Shown: positions 42,981 to 51,394 of the stretch, one piece after another
Numbering within the stretch: position 1 is the stretch's first letter
How the letters are laid out: every line of letters starts with the position of its first letter
NCBI RefSeq assembly: GCF_029207565.1
Contig: NZ_JANCMW010000004.1
Coordinates: forward strand, 124,001 to 188,000
Origin: Marinobacter iranensis
GTDB lineage: Bacteria > Pseudomonadota > Gammaproteobacteria > Pseudomonadales > Oleiphilaceae
DNA length: 64,000 nt
Direction: 5' to 3'
Translations under genes and position numbers: made by a program
The notes under the pieces: model-generated
What the model was told of the DNA's origin: nothing
The model's database searches: none
The model's input: the letters and a program-made list of their open reading frames with translations, nothing else

Positions 42981-43476
42981 TGTGATTACCAGCGACGGAA
43001 GTATCCGTAAGGACAACTGGGTTATTGTGCCAAGGCCGGCTGACGGGGAGTCTCTGGACATCCCCGATCAGCCCGCCCTGATCCCTGCGGACCTTTGGTT
43101 GGCGGGCAAGGAGCACTTTGATGACCGCGATGATATCGGGGTCTGGCTGGATAGCCATGAGGAGCCGGAGATTCTGGCCGGTGTGGTGAATGAGCTCCCG
43201 GTGATTGCGGTTAACTTTCCGAAGTTCAGTGATGGCCGCGGTTACAGTATTGCTCGCCTGCTGAGGGAGCGGCTGAACTACCGCCATGAGCTTCGTGCGG
43301 TCGGGGATGTGCTGCTGGACCAGTTGCAGTTCATGAAGCGGTGTGGTTTCAATACCTATGTGCTGCGTGCCGACAAGGATATTAACAAGGCTGCCCGTTG
43401 CCTGAACTTCTTTACCCAGGGGTATCAGGCGGCTACTGATACTGACGAGCCGCTGTTTCGCCGTCGGGCTTCCTGA
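42973..43476 (+). CDS. DUF934 protein of the sulfite reductase operon
   Basis: 167 residues from ATG 42973. PALIPADLWLAGKEHFDDRD DIGVWLDSHEEPE, then IAVNFPKFSDGRGYSIARLL RERLNYRHELRAVGDVLLDQ and CGFNTYVLRADKDIN match DUF934. The family is always near cysI and is thought to help sulfite reduction, possibly as an electron-transfer or assembly partner. Translationally coupled to cysI. Confidence 0.9.
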   Translation: MPDVITSDGSIRKDNWVIVPRPADGESLDIPDQPALIPADLWLAGKEHFDDRDDIGVWLDSHEEPEILAGVVNELPVIAVNFPKFSDGRGYSIARLLRERLNYRHELRAVGDVLLDQLQFMKRCGFNTYVLRADKDINKAARCLNFFTQGYQAATDTDEPLFRRRAS

Positions 43477-43512
43477 TTCTTACCGGTACTCATCACTTCA
43501 GGAGTACGAAGA

Positions 43513-43614
43513 GAGGGGGTTTGCTTTCCAAAACACGCTCCTTGCGGCACATCCATGTGACGCTTGGGCTACGCCATCCATGGCTCCGCACAGTTTTGGA
43601 AAGCAAACCCCCTC
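43513..43614. repeat. Long perfect inverted repeat, intergenic
   Basis: Arms of 22 bp, beginning GAGGGGGTTTGC and ending CAAAAC on the left (43513-43534), with the exact complement at 43593-43614, and a further near-match outside (AAGaGAG against AAGgGAG). The 58-nt loop contains a second imperfect symmetry around CATCCATG and CCATCCATGG. It lies after the DUF934 gene and looks like a dispersed palindromic element or a bidirectional terminator-like structure. Confidence 0.7.
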
Positions 43615-43654
43615 CCTTCTATGCCAGCCATTCTCAGCCGCCGACCAATAAACG

Positions 43655-43687
43655 TAGGTCGGATTAGGCAAAGCCGTAATCCGACAA
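43655..43687. repeat. REP-like palindrome
   Basis: GTCGGATTA (43658-43666) pairs with TAATCCGAC (43677-43685), with GTAG ahead. Sequences of this type are widely dispersed as REP or intergenic repeats in gammaproteobacteria. It lies 28 nt from the acuI-type gene end. Confidence 0.6.
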
Positions 43688-43714
43688 CCCCAACCAAACC
43701 ACCAACCAACTTCC

Positions 43715-44713
43715 CTACCTGGAATGATCCAGAACAATCTTCCCGGATGACTCCCCCTTCAGGAACGCCTTCAAGGCGCCATCCAGCTCTCCACGCCCAA
43801 TATCCCGCGCCGAGGCTTCTGTCTTTTTGCACGCCCACTCACCGGCGAACTTGTCCCATACAGCCTGCTTTTCGGTCAGCGGGATTTCCACTGAGTCCAC
43901 GCCCAGCAGGTTGTTACCCCGAAGGATAAACGGCAGCACGGTGGTTTCCAGTTGGGGGCCGGCAACCAGGCCGCAGCATGAGACGGAGCCGCCCGGTTGG
44001 ATCTGTTTCAGTAGCTCTGCCAGCGGGCCGCCACCGACGGTGTCCACGGCGTTGGCAAAGGCGGGTTTCAGTAATGGCTTCTTTTCCGCTGCCAGGGCGT
44101 CGCGACCGAGGACTTCGCTGGCACCCAGGCCTTTTAGGGTGCCAGCCTGATCCTGTTTACCGCTTATGGCGACCACCTCAAAGCCCAGGTTGGCCAGCAG
44201 TTCGACGGCTACGCTGCCGACGGCACCACTGGCGCCGCTGACGGCGACTTTGCCCTGTTCGGGGGCGGCACCCATGGTCAGCAGTTTCTGTACACATAGC
44301 CCGGCTGTCAGGCCTGCCGTGCCGTAGATCATGGCGGTGCGGGCATTCCAGCCTTTGGGCATGACCACGCACCAGCTTGCCGGTACGCGGATGTACTCGC
44401 CGAAGCCGCCAGCGGTGTTCATGCCGAGGTCATAGCCGGTGACCAGGACCTTGTCGCCGGCGGAGAATGGGCCTGAGGAGGCTTCCACGACTTCCCCGGC
44501 GGCATCGATGCCCGGGGTGTGGGGGAACTGGCGGGTGACGCCTTTGTTGCCTGACGCGGACAATGCGTCCTTGTAGTTGAGGGAAGAATGGCTGACCCGG
44601 ATCAGGACGTCATTTTCGGGCAGGTCCGATACGTTCAGTGTCTGCTCGGAACCGCCATACTCGCCATTCTGTTCCTCAACGCGCCATGCCTTGAACTCGA
44701 TGTCGTTTGTCAT
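43715..44713 (-). CDS. acuI: YhdH/AcuI-type quinone oxidoreductase (acrylyl-CoA reductase family)
   Basis: 332 residues from ATG 44713 (SD GGGGAAAG). Zinc-less MDR fold: SLNYKDALSASGNKGVTRQF PHTPGIDAAGEVVEAS, GGFGEYIRVPASWCVVMPKG, NADPH site VSGASGAVGSVAVELLANLG and FILRGNNLLGVDSVEIP, all YhdH/YhfP-family features. It reduces acryloyl-CoA or related enoyl compounds with NADPH. Gene symbol is by family only. Confidence 0.85.
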   Translation of the reverse strand: MTNDIEFKAWRVEEQNGEYGGSEQTLNVSDLPENDVLIRVSHSSLNYKDALSASGNKGVTRQFPHTPGIDAAGEVVEASSGPFSAGDKVLVTGYDLGMNTAGGFGEYIRVPASWCVVMPKGWNARTAMIYGTAGLTAGLCVQKLLTMGAAPEQGKVAVSGASGAVGSVAVELLANLGFEVVAISGKQDQAGTLKGLGASEVLGRDALAAEKKPLLKPAFANAVDTVGGGPLAELLKQIQPGGSVSCCGLVAGPQLETTVLPFILRGNNLLGVDSVEIPLTEKQAVWDKFAGEWACKKTEASARDIGRGELDGALKAFLKGESSGKIVLDHSR

Positions 44714-44735
44714 GGTTCTTTCCCCGTTGTGTTGG

Positions 44736-45800
44736 CTACTGGATTTTCTGGTTGCGGAACGCGCCCAGCACCCGCCATACGGTGTGTTCCAGTGCTGCAC
44801 TGGTGGCCAGGCCGAGCTTTTCGGGTAGTGTGCGCTTGCGCTGGTAACTGACCGAGATTACGTCTGCGCGGTCGCAGGCCTCAATCAGAAATTCGTCGGA
44901 GGTTTTGATTTCGTCCACCAGTTTAACCTCCAGGGCACGGCGGCCAAACCAGATATCGCCGTTGGCGACCGCGGAGATATCCAGATCGGGGCGGCGTTCA
45001 CCCACGTATTCCTTGAACAGAACGTGGGTATCCTCAAGGTCTTCGAGGAATTTGGTCCTGCCCTTGTCGGTGTTTTCCCCGAAGATGGTCATGGTGCGCT
45101 TGTGCTCGCCCGCGGTCAGCACCTCGAAGTCGACGTTGTTCTTTTTCAGCAGGCGATGGAAGTTCGGTAACTGGGCAACCACACCAATGGACCCGAGGAT
45201 TGCGAACGGTGACGCCACGATGCGGTCAGCCACGCAGGCCATCATGTACCCGCCACTGGCGGCCACCTTGTCAACGCAGGCAGTGAGCCGAATGCCCTTG
45301 GATCGGATGCGGTCGAGCTGGGCTGCGGCCAGGCCGTAGGAATGGACCAGGCCGCCCCCGCTTTCCAGGCGTATGACCACCTCGTCGGTTTCCGGCTCGG
45401 CGACACTGAGCACCGCCGTAATGGAGCGGCGCAGGGAATCCGTATCACTGGCCTTGATATCACCGTCGAAGTCCAGCACGTACACTTTCGGCCTGGCTTT
45501 GTCCTCGGCGTCCCCGGACTTGCGTTTGGCTTTCTCGGCTTTTTGTTTGGCCTTGTCTTCTTTCTTGCGGATTTTCGCAAAAACCTTGCGCTCGGACTCG
45601 CTACGCAGCTTGGCCTGCAGGGACTCCCGCAGCTTGCGGTATTTCTCGTTGAGCTTGCGAACCCGCAGTTCACCTTCACCATCCTGGTCGCCCCTGTCTT
45701 TGTGGGCGGCGGATAGAATCACCGAAACGATGACCAGAAACGCCACCACCAGGGTGACCGTTTTCGCAATAAACAAACCGAACTCTGTCAGAAATTCCAA
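44736..45800 (-). CDS. sohB: SohB-type inner-membrane serine protease
   Basis: 354 residues. N-terminal membrane helix (8-30), a Lys/Glu-rich region (46-100) and the SppA/SohB protease domain. Ser182 in VAASGGYMMACVADRIVASP and Lys234 in GEHKRTMTIFGENTDKGR form the catalytic dyad. It acts in the periplasm as a signal-peptide-peptidase relative. 22 nt upstream of the acuI-type gene on the same strand. Confidence 0.92.
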   Translation of the reverse strand: MEFLTEFGLFIAKTVTLVVAFLVIVSVILSAAHKDRGDQDGEGELRVRKLNEKYRKLRESLQAKLRSESERKVFAKIRKKEDKAKQKAEKAKRKSGDAEDKARPKVYVLDFDGDIKASDTDSLRRSITAVLSVAEPETDEVVIRLESGGGLVHSYGLAAAQLDRIRSKGIRLTACVDKVAASGGYMMACVADRIVASPFAILGSIGVVAQLPNFHRLLKKNNVDFEVLTAGEHKRTMTIFGENTDKGRTKFLEDLEDTHVLFKEYVGERRPDLDISAVANGDIWFGRRALEVKLVDEIKTSDEFLIEACDRADVISVSYQRKRTLPEKLGLATSAALEHTVWRVLGAFRNQKIQ

Positions 45801-45998
45801 GTTGCTTCTCCAGGATTATTCTTGAGCGCTCGATTGTAACCGAGGTGCCCTGAGGTACAAGCCATCAAGGCGATAAAGAAAATTAAAACAAGCGTTCGAT
45901 CGAGCTTGACACCGGTTTGGTCTCACCCTAAAGTCGAATGGCTACGTCGGCTCGCCCGCCGTCAATACGCCACGACAACCATTAATAAGGGTAAAATA

Positions 45999-46313
45999 AT
46001 GTCTGTAGCTCAGGTATTTGAAAAACTCGAACAGAATTTCAACGCAGACGCAGCCGAAGGCCTGGATCTGGTATTTCAGTTCGACATCGAGGACGACAAG
46101 ACCTATCACCTGGTCATCAAGGATGGCACCTGCAAGCTGGCTGAAGGCGCCCATGACGACCCTTCCGTCACCCTGATCATGAACTCTGAAACCCTTCAGG
46201 GAATCGTATCCGGCGAAACCGACGGCATGCAGGCCTTTATGGCCGGCCAGCTGCGCGCAGAAGGCGACATGATGCTGGCGACCAAGCTGGGCGAGCTATT
46301 CAATATGGGCTGA
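45999..46313 (+). CDS. SCP2 sterol-carrier-like protein
   Basis: 104 residues from ATG 45999 (SD AAGGG). The whole length fits the SCP2 lipid-binding fold: DLVFQFDIEDDKTYHLVIKD, LIMNSETLQGIVSGETDGMQ and AFMAGQLRAEGDMMLATKLG. Binds lipids or acyl chains, substrate unknown. Followed by a terminator shared with the convergent fimL gene. Confidence 0.88.
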   Translation: MSVAQVFEKLEQNFNADAAEGLDLVFQFDIEDDKTYHLVIKDGTCKLAEGAHDDPSVTLIMNSETLQGIVSGETDGMQAFMAGQLRAEGDMMLATKLGELFNMG

Positions 46314-46336
46314 AGCGCCCTCTATAGCCTGCCAAT

Positions 46337-46364
46337 AAAAAACCCTGCCTGTGCAGGGTTTTTT
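46337..46364. terminator. Bidirectional terminator between the SCP2 and fimL genes
   Basis: AAAAAACCCTGC, loop CTGT, GCAGGGTTTTTT: T tract on both strands, between convergent genes. Confidence 0.88.
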
Positions 46365-46381
46365 ATATCCGGTAACCGAAC

Positions 46382-48088
46382 TTACAGCCCCACATCCTCC
46401 AGGGAGGACTCCGCGAGCTTCAGCAAATCAGCGTTGCGCTCTTCCCTCCGGCCGATACTCTCAATGTAATACTCGAGGGAAGTCAGTGCATCCGCCAGAG
46501 CCTCCAGTACCTGTGCGGGAGGCGCTTCCCGTGCGTCCAGCAAGCGCTCCTGGATGGAGGCGGCCACGCGTTCCAGCACAGCCGCGGCACCCGGGTCGTC
46601 AAGCATATGCAACCCACCCCAGATGCTGTGGAGCGTAGCAGGCAGGTTGGCGAGGTGAAGCTTGTCGTAATCGGATTCAATAAACGCCGTTATGGCCCGT
46701 TTTGCCAGCGTCAGTGCGCTTTTGGCCTCGTCAGCCACCACGTAGGTGGCCTCCTGGAGGTACAAGGATTCTTCCCGGGTGCGTTGTCCACCGGCAAGGG
46801 CGTCGGTTTCCGAGGTGATACCGCGAACCACGATCTGCATCACGGCATCTTCGATACCCAATACGGAGTCCGCCAACACATAGAGTTCATCATCCGCGGG
46901 CAAGCGCTTCTCTTCCTCCCACTTCCGCAGCTTCGCCGCTTCACTCCGGGCCATGGTACCCAACTGGTTGAGGTCAAGCATCACCAGGGTATTGGCAAGG
47001 CGCTCGAGAGCATCAGCAATTGAGGACAGTTCCGCAAGATCTGGCTCTATACCGCGCTCGACGATATCCAGCTTGTCCTTGAGCTGATTCAGCTCATCCT
47101 GCAATGCGGTCGACAGCGACTTGAGCACATCCGAGCCGGGACCATAGAGGCGACGGGCATGGGCATCCAGCATGGAGTCGGGGAATTCCGCCGGCGCCAG
47201 CCGGAAGCCGGACAACACCGACGTCACTTCGGGATTGGCGGACCCGCTGCGATAGAGCAGATACACAAGGTCACGGATCAGTGAATCAGGCGCGTCCTTT
47301 GCGGTTGCAACCTTGCCCACATACACCACTTCGCGGGAATATTTTTCGATACGCATGAACATGCGCTTGCGGGCCTTGCTGAAACTCATGGCACGGTCGA
47401 GCATGGTGTCCGCCACAATAGCCACCAGGCACCACATCTGACCCATGGGCTGCCCCTGGCAAAGACGCGCAAAGCCGCGTGCCGCCCTGCCAAACAGCTT
47501 CTTGCTGACCACCTCGTTCTTTTCACGCAACACGCCCAGCAAAGCCACCTGGAAGGTCAGCCGCATCCGGCGGGCCAGTATTTCGTATTCGGCCTCATTG
47601 CCCTCGAATGGCTGCACCGACAGCCCCGAGCAGAAATCCGGCCGATCCTTCACATCCACATCGAAGAAACAGGATTCCGGATAAGGCTTTTCCTTGCGCG
47701 CCTCACGCAGATCGTTGATCACGGGCAGCAAAAGCTCGGGATGATCCGCGCGCTGCTGGTGATAGTATTCAACGTAACGTCGCAGGATGAAAAGCGCGCT
47801 ATTGAGAGTCGTTAGAAGGATATTCTTGTCGTCGTTGGCACCAACGGGGACGTCGTTGGCCATGCTGACGGCTTCCTGGCACAGCAGTGTGCCGGCACGC
47901 AGCTCAACAAGAATGAAAATACCGCGGAGCTGGTTCAGAAAATCCACACAATTCTGCAGATCCTCGCCACTCTCCCGGTTTTCCTGAAAGCGTTCAAGGC
48001 TGGACTCTGCCTGTCGGATGGTCTGCTCAATCTCACTTTTGACCAGATCAAATGACTGTGATTTCGTCGCCAGAGACGATTGAACCAT
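46382..48088 (-). CDS. fimL: FimL, twitching-motility regulator related to ChpA
   Basis: 568 residues, matching the length of Pseudomonas FimL (about 560). Helical throughout, with Hpt-like bundles: VKSEIEQTIRQAESSLERFQ, LRGIFILVELRAGTLLCQEA and LHLANLPATLHSIWGGLHML DDPGAAAVLERVAASIQERL. The phospho-accepting His of ChpA is not evident, as in FimL. It connects the Chp system and cyclic AMP with type IV pili. Promoter presumably in the 48089-48200 gap. Call by resemblance of length and composition. Confidence 0.75.
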   Translation of the reverse strand: MVQSSLATKSQSFDLVKSEIEQTIRQAESSLERFQENRESGEDLQNCVDFLNQLRGIFILVELRAGTLLCQEAVSMANDVPVGANDDKNILLTTLNSALFILRRYVEYYHQQRADHPELLLPVINDLREARKEKPYPESCFFDVDVKDRPDFCSGLSVQPFEGNEAEYEILARRMRLTFQVALLGVLREKNEVVSKKLFGRAARGFARLCQGQPMGQMWCLVAIVADTMLDRAMSFSKARKRMFMRIEKYSREVVYVGKVATAKDAPDSLIRDLVYLLYRSGSANPEVTSVLSGFRLAPAEFPDSMLDAHARRLYGPGSDVLKSLSTALQDELNQLKDKLDIVERGIEPDLAELSSIADALERLANTLVMLDLNQLGTMARSEAAKLRKWEEEKRLPADDELYVLADSVLGIEDAVMQIVVRGITSETDALAGGQRTREESLYLQEATYVVADEAKSALTLAKRAITAFIESDYDKLHLANLPATLHSIWGGLHMLDDPGAAAVLERVAASIQERLLDAREAPPAQVLEALADALTSLEYYIESIGRREERNADLLKLAESSLEDVGL

Positions 48089-48203
48089 AAACGCTTCCTG
48101 TAAATTATGCGGAAACTACCGCGTCCTGTTCTTGGAATGTGATCTTGTCGGTTGTTTAAAGAATCACTTTATGAGCCAGATTTACCCTTCCCGGCTAAAA
48201 TAA

Positions 48204-48227
48204 AAGTTCGCGAAAACTCGCGAACTT
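48204..48227 (-). terminator. Terminator after dnaQ
   Basis: AAGTTCGCG and CGCGAACTT, perfect 9-bp stem, 6-nt loop; on the minus strand followed by TTATTTTAG. About 120 nt beyond the dnaQ stop. The rest of the 48089-48349 gap shows nothing else I can name. Confidence 0.7.
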
Positions 48228-48349
48228 ATCATTACTTATAACACAAAACTCAAGTAGCTCAAGAAAGCAGGAATGTAACAAAAAGTACAGTCCGGCACAG
48301 TTCTCATTGTCGGCGGGTGGGCTACAGAGCACTCAAGCGGGAGTACAAC

Positions 48350-49060
48350 TTATTCTTTCGTTGCCAGCTTATCCCACACAGTCTCGCCGGCCTGCTTTGC
48401 CAGCAGCGCCATGAACTCTTCATGGGCGGAGTGCTCTTGGTCGCTGGCACGAACCACCGGAAGCGGGCTGCGATCAGTGCCCAGGCGCCGAATACCACCC
48501 TCGCCACCGGCTTCATCACCGCCAGCATCCAGCGACAGAGCGGTTTGGCCACCGGTGAGCAGCAGGTAAACGTCGGCCAGGATCTCCGCATCCAGCAAAG
48601 CGCCGTGAAGATCACGGTTGCTATTATCCACTCCATAGCGCTTGCATAGCGCATCCAGGTTATTCTTCTGGCCAGGATGTTTCTTGCGGGCAATGGCAAG
48701 GGAATCGACAACGCCACAATGATCGGCCGTTTTGCGAACCGGCTTCAGGCGGGCGAATTCGGAATCCATGAAACCGATATCGAACGCAGCGTTATGGATA
48801 ACCAGTTCGGCCCCTTTTATAAACTCAAAGAATTCGTCGGCTATGTCAGCGAACTTCGGCTTGTCCACCAGGAACTCGTTGGTTATGCCGTGGATGGTGA
48901 TGGCTTCAGCCTCCACTTCCCGTTCCGGATTGATGTAGACGTGATAGTGTCGGCCGGTAATCTGGCGCTCAATCACTTCGACACAACCGATTTCGATAAT
49001 CCGGTGACCTTCTGCCGGGTCGATACCAGTGGTTTCCGTATCCAGTACAATCTGTCTCAT
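48350..49060 (-). CDS. dnaQ: DNA polymerase III epsilon subunit (3'-5' proofreading exonuclease)
   Basis: 236 residues. DEDDh exonuclease motifs: LDTETTGIDP (Asp7, Glu9), HNAAFDIGFMDSEFARL and HGALLDAEILADVYL with the His and Asp. The C-terminal tail (LLAKQAGETVWDKL) binds the polymerase alpha subunit. Immediately downstream of rnhA (18 nt), the conserved rnhA-dnaQ layout, here on the same strand. Confidence 0.96.
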   Translation of the reverse strand: MRQIVLDTETTGIDPAEGHRIIEIGCVEVIERQITGRHYHVYINPEREVEAEAITIHGITNEFLVDKPKFADIADEFFEFIKGAELVIHNAAFDIGFMDSEFARLKPVRKTADHCGVVDSLAIARKKHPGQKNNLDALCKRYGVDNSNRDLHGALLDAEILADVYLLLTGGQTALSLDAGGDEAGGEGGIRRLGTDRSPLPVVRASDQEHSAHEEFMALLAKQAGETVWDKLATKE

Positions 49061-49078
49061 GCTTCTGCCCCGTCTTGA

Positions 49079-49522
49079 TCAGGCGTTTGCCAGTTCTTCC
49101 ACACCGCGATTGGCAAGCTCGTCTGCGAGCTCGTTGTCAGGGTTCCCGGAATGCCCCTTTACCCAGTGCCAGTTAATCTTGTGCCGCGAGACCTCATTAT
49201 CCAACTCACGCCACAGGTCTTCATTCTTGACCGGCTTCTTCGCCGAGGTCTTCCAGCCATTGCGCTTCCAGCCGGTCATCCATTCGGTAATACCCTTGCG
49301 GACGTACTGGGAATCTGTATACAGCTCCACTTCACAGGAACGTTTCAGGGCCTTCAGCCCCCGTATCGCCGCCATCAGTTCCATGCGGTTATTGGTGGTG
49401 TTGGCCTCGCCGCCATGCAACATCCTGTTGGCATCGCCGTACCTCAGTACAACACCCCAACCTCCGGGCCCCGGATTGCCCTTGCAGGCACCATCGGTAT
49501 AGAGAACAACCTTGCCGGCCAT
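49079..49522 (-). CDS. rnhA: Ribonuclease HI
   Basis: 147 residues from ATG 49522 (SD GAGGAG). [20 protein letters not shown] (Asp10), [16 protein letters not shown] (Glu48), [11 protein letters not shown] (Asp70) and [20 protein letters not shown] (His and Asp) are all present. It cuts RNA in RNA-DNA hybrids. Start overlaps the TAA of the methyltransferase gene by 1 nt. Confidence 0.97.
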   Translation of the reverse strand: MAGKVVLYTDGACKGNPGPGGWGVVLRYGDANRMLHGGEANTTNNRMELMAAIRGLKALKRSCEVELYTDSQYVRKGITEWMTGWKRNGWKTSAKKPVKNEDLWRELDNEVSRHKINWHWVKGHSGNPDNELADELANRGVEELANA

Positions 49523-50364
49523 TAATACTCCTCGACATGTTTGTGTTTCAATACGGCACGTCCGCCCCTGGCGCGGTGCTCCGGGTAGCCGCGTGAGGCC
49601 CCCACGGCGCCCCTGCCAGGCAGGGTAATCACTTTCTGACCCTGCCACGCGGGTCGCCTGGGCAACCTGGAGTAGACGCGCTTTTTGGCAAGGATACAGT
49701 AATACGCGCCCACCGGCAGGAACCGGTTACCACAGAGCCTTTCCATCACACCCTTGCGATCCGTCAGCACAGCCCGCTGGAGTGGCACCTGGAAAAACGA
49801 CGAGCCCGACGACTCCACCGAAAAATCCAGTAGCCTGAGCCAGTCTTCCATCCGGCTCTTCATCAGGAATCGACCGCCCCAGGGACCGCCATGGTGCCGG
49901 GACACCAATTTTCGCAAACCCCAGAGACTGAAGGGATTAAATCCGATTAACACCATCATGCCCTCCCCCCGAAGCACCCGGGACGCTTCCCGCAACGCCT
50001 GGTGGGGATGGGGGGAGAAGTCGGCGGTGTGATGAAGGATCACCAGGTCCATGGAGTCACCAGGAAAGGGTAGCTCGTCGGCATCGCACACCGCGACGCC
50101 ATCGGGAATCGAGGATTGCCAGTTCGGCGTGGTGAGAACCCGCTGGGCGAAATCGGTGCCGCTGGCCAGTGGCAGGCGGTGGCTGACGGCAACCTGCAAC
50201 TGCCTGGCCCCCGAAAGTGCCCGCGCGTGATGGTCCACACAGGCCCTCTGGTCCGCCAGCAGCGAACGGCCCAGCGGCGTCTGGAACCAGCTCTCGAAGC
50301 TGTCGTGTCGGGCAGAGTAATCAACCTCACCTGCTGGGCTCATTGCTGCGTTCCCTTTGTTCAT
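49522..50364 (-). CDS. YafS-like class I SAM methyltransferase
   Basis: 280 residues (MNKGNAAMS start; Met8 also possible). The core [60 protein letters not shown] is a methyltransferase type 11 domain. The C-terminus is basic and Arg/Gly-rich. The position between gloB and rnhA, divergent from gloB, is that of E. coli yafS. Substrate not known. Confidence 0.85.
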   Translation of the reverse strand: MNKGNAAMSPAGEVDYSARHDSFESWFQTPLGRSLLADQRACVDHHARALSGARQLQVAVSHRLPLASGTDFAQRVLTTPNWQSSIPDGVAVCDADELPFPGDSMDLVILHHTADFSPHPHQALREASRVLRGEGMMVLIGFNPFSLWGLRKLVSRHHGGPWGGRFLMKSRMEDWLRLLDFSVESSGSSFFQVPLQRAVLTDRKGVMERLCGNRFLPVGAYYCILAKKRVYSRLPRRPAWQGQKVITLPGRGAVGASRGYPEHRARGGRAVLKHKHVEEY

Positions 50365-50438
50365 TGCGACCGGTGTTGGGACGCCGGGATTAATGCACTA
50401 TGATAACAGTCACATTCGTATTGCACATGTGGGAGCCT

Positions 50439-51233
50439 ATGCTGACCATTAGCGCTATTCCAGCCTTTAATGATAACTACATCTGGTGCCTGTCCAACAG
50501 TGAGGACCGCAAGGCACTCGTGGTGGACCCCGGGCAGGCAGAGCCGGTCATCGAATTCCTTGAAAACAACGGGCTGGAACTGGACACCATCCTGGTGACT
50601 CACCACCACCCCGATCATGTAGGCGGCGTAAGCAAGCTGTCGGGAACGGTTTCCGATTGCCGTATCATTGGCCCTGCCAATTCCCCCTTCAAGGGCGCCA
50701 CCAACGTGATTCATCCCGGTGACGAAGTGGTCTGGCAAGACCTGACCTTCGACGTGCTCGGCGTCCCCGGGCACACCCTGGACCACATTGCCTACTACAC
50801 CGATGTCCATGTCAATAACCGCCCGCTACTGTTCTGTGGCGACACTCTGTTCGTCTGCGGTTGCGGAAGGTTATTTGAAGGTTCGCCGGAGCAAATGAAG
50901 CAGTCCCTGGAAACCCTCCGAAACCTGCCTGACGAGACGGCCGTGTACTGTGCCCATGAGTACACCCTCGCCAACCTGAAGTTTGCCCGCCACTGGCTTC
51001 CAGACGACGAACCATTGCAGGAGTTCGAAGCCCGGTGCAAGAAGCAGCGCGATGATGGCAAGCCCACCGTTCCGTCAATCCTCGGCGATGAAAAACGACT
51101 GAACCCTTTCCTTCGCTGGGACGACCAAGCGGTCATAGAAGCCGCGAACCGGCACGCGCGGGAAGCCGGACTCACCATCACATCGGACAACGATGTCTTT
51201 GCAGCAACAAGGCACGGAAAGGATACGTTTTAG
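50439..51233 (+). CDS. gloB: Hydroxyacylglutathione hydrolase (glyoxalase II)
   Basis: 264 residues from ATG 50439 (SD GGGAG). The metallo-beta-lactamase motif THHHPDH is at 54-60, with further metal ligands in [13 protein letters not shown] and [17 protein letters not shown]; glutathione-binding tail near [10 protein letters not shown]. It hydrolyses lactoylglutathione, completing methylglyoxal detoxification. Confidence 0.96.
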   Translation: MLTISAIPAFNDNYIWCLSNSEDRKALVVDPGQAEPVIEFLENNGLELDTILVTHHHPDHVGGVSKLSGTVSDCRIIGPANSPFKGATNVIHPGDEVVWQDLTFDVLGVPGHTLDHIAYYTDVHVNNRPLLFCGDTLFVCGCGRLFEGSPEQMKQSLETLRNLPDETAVYCAHEYTLANLKFARHWLPDDEPLQEFEARCKKQRDDGKPTVPSILGDEKRLNPFLRWDDQAVIEAANRHAREAGLTITSDNDVFAATRHGKDTF

Positions 51234-51394
51234 GGCCGGGTAACAAATTCTATCAATGCCGTAACGCGAGTCTTGTTGACCCCCAGAAAAGGGTTCCAAT
51301 AGAATCCGTGTAACTTTTGTGCCATAACTCTTTAAATATGCCGGGTTTTCAGACAGATCAGCCCGGATCAGTCCAGCCACCCGGAAGTAGTATT

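Noticed and set aside
43564..43929. Plus-strand frame over the inverted repeat
   Set aside because: Begins within the repeat loop and then runs antisense to the acuI-type gene.
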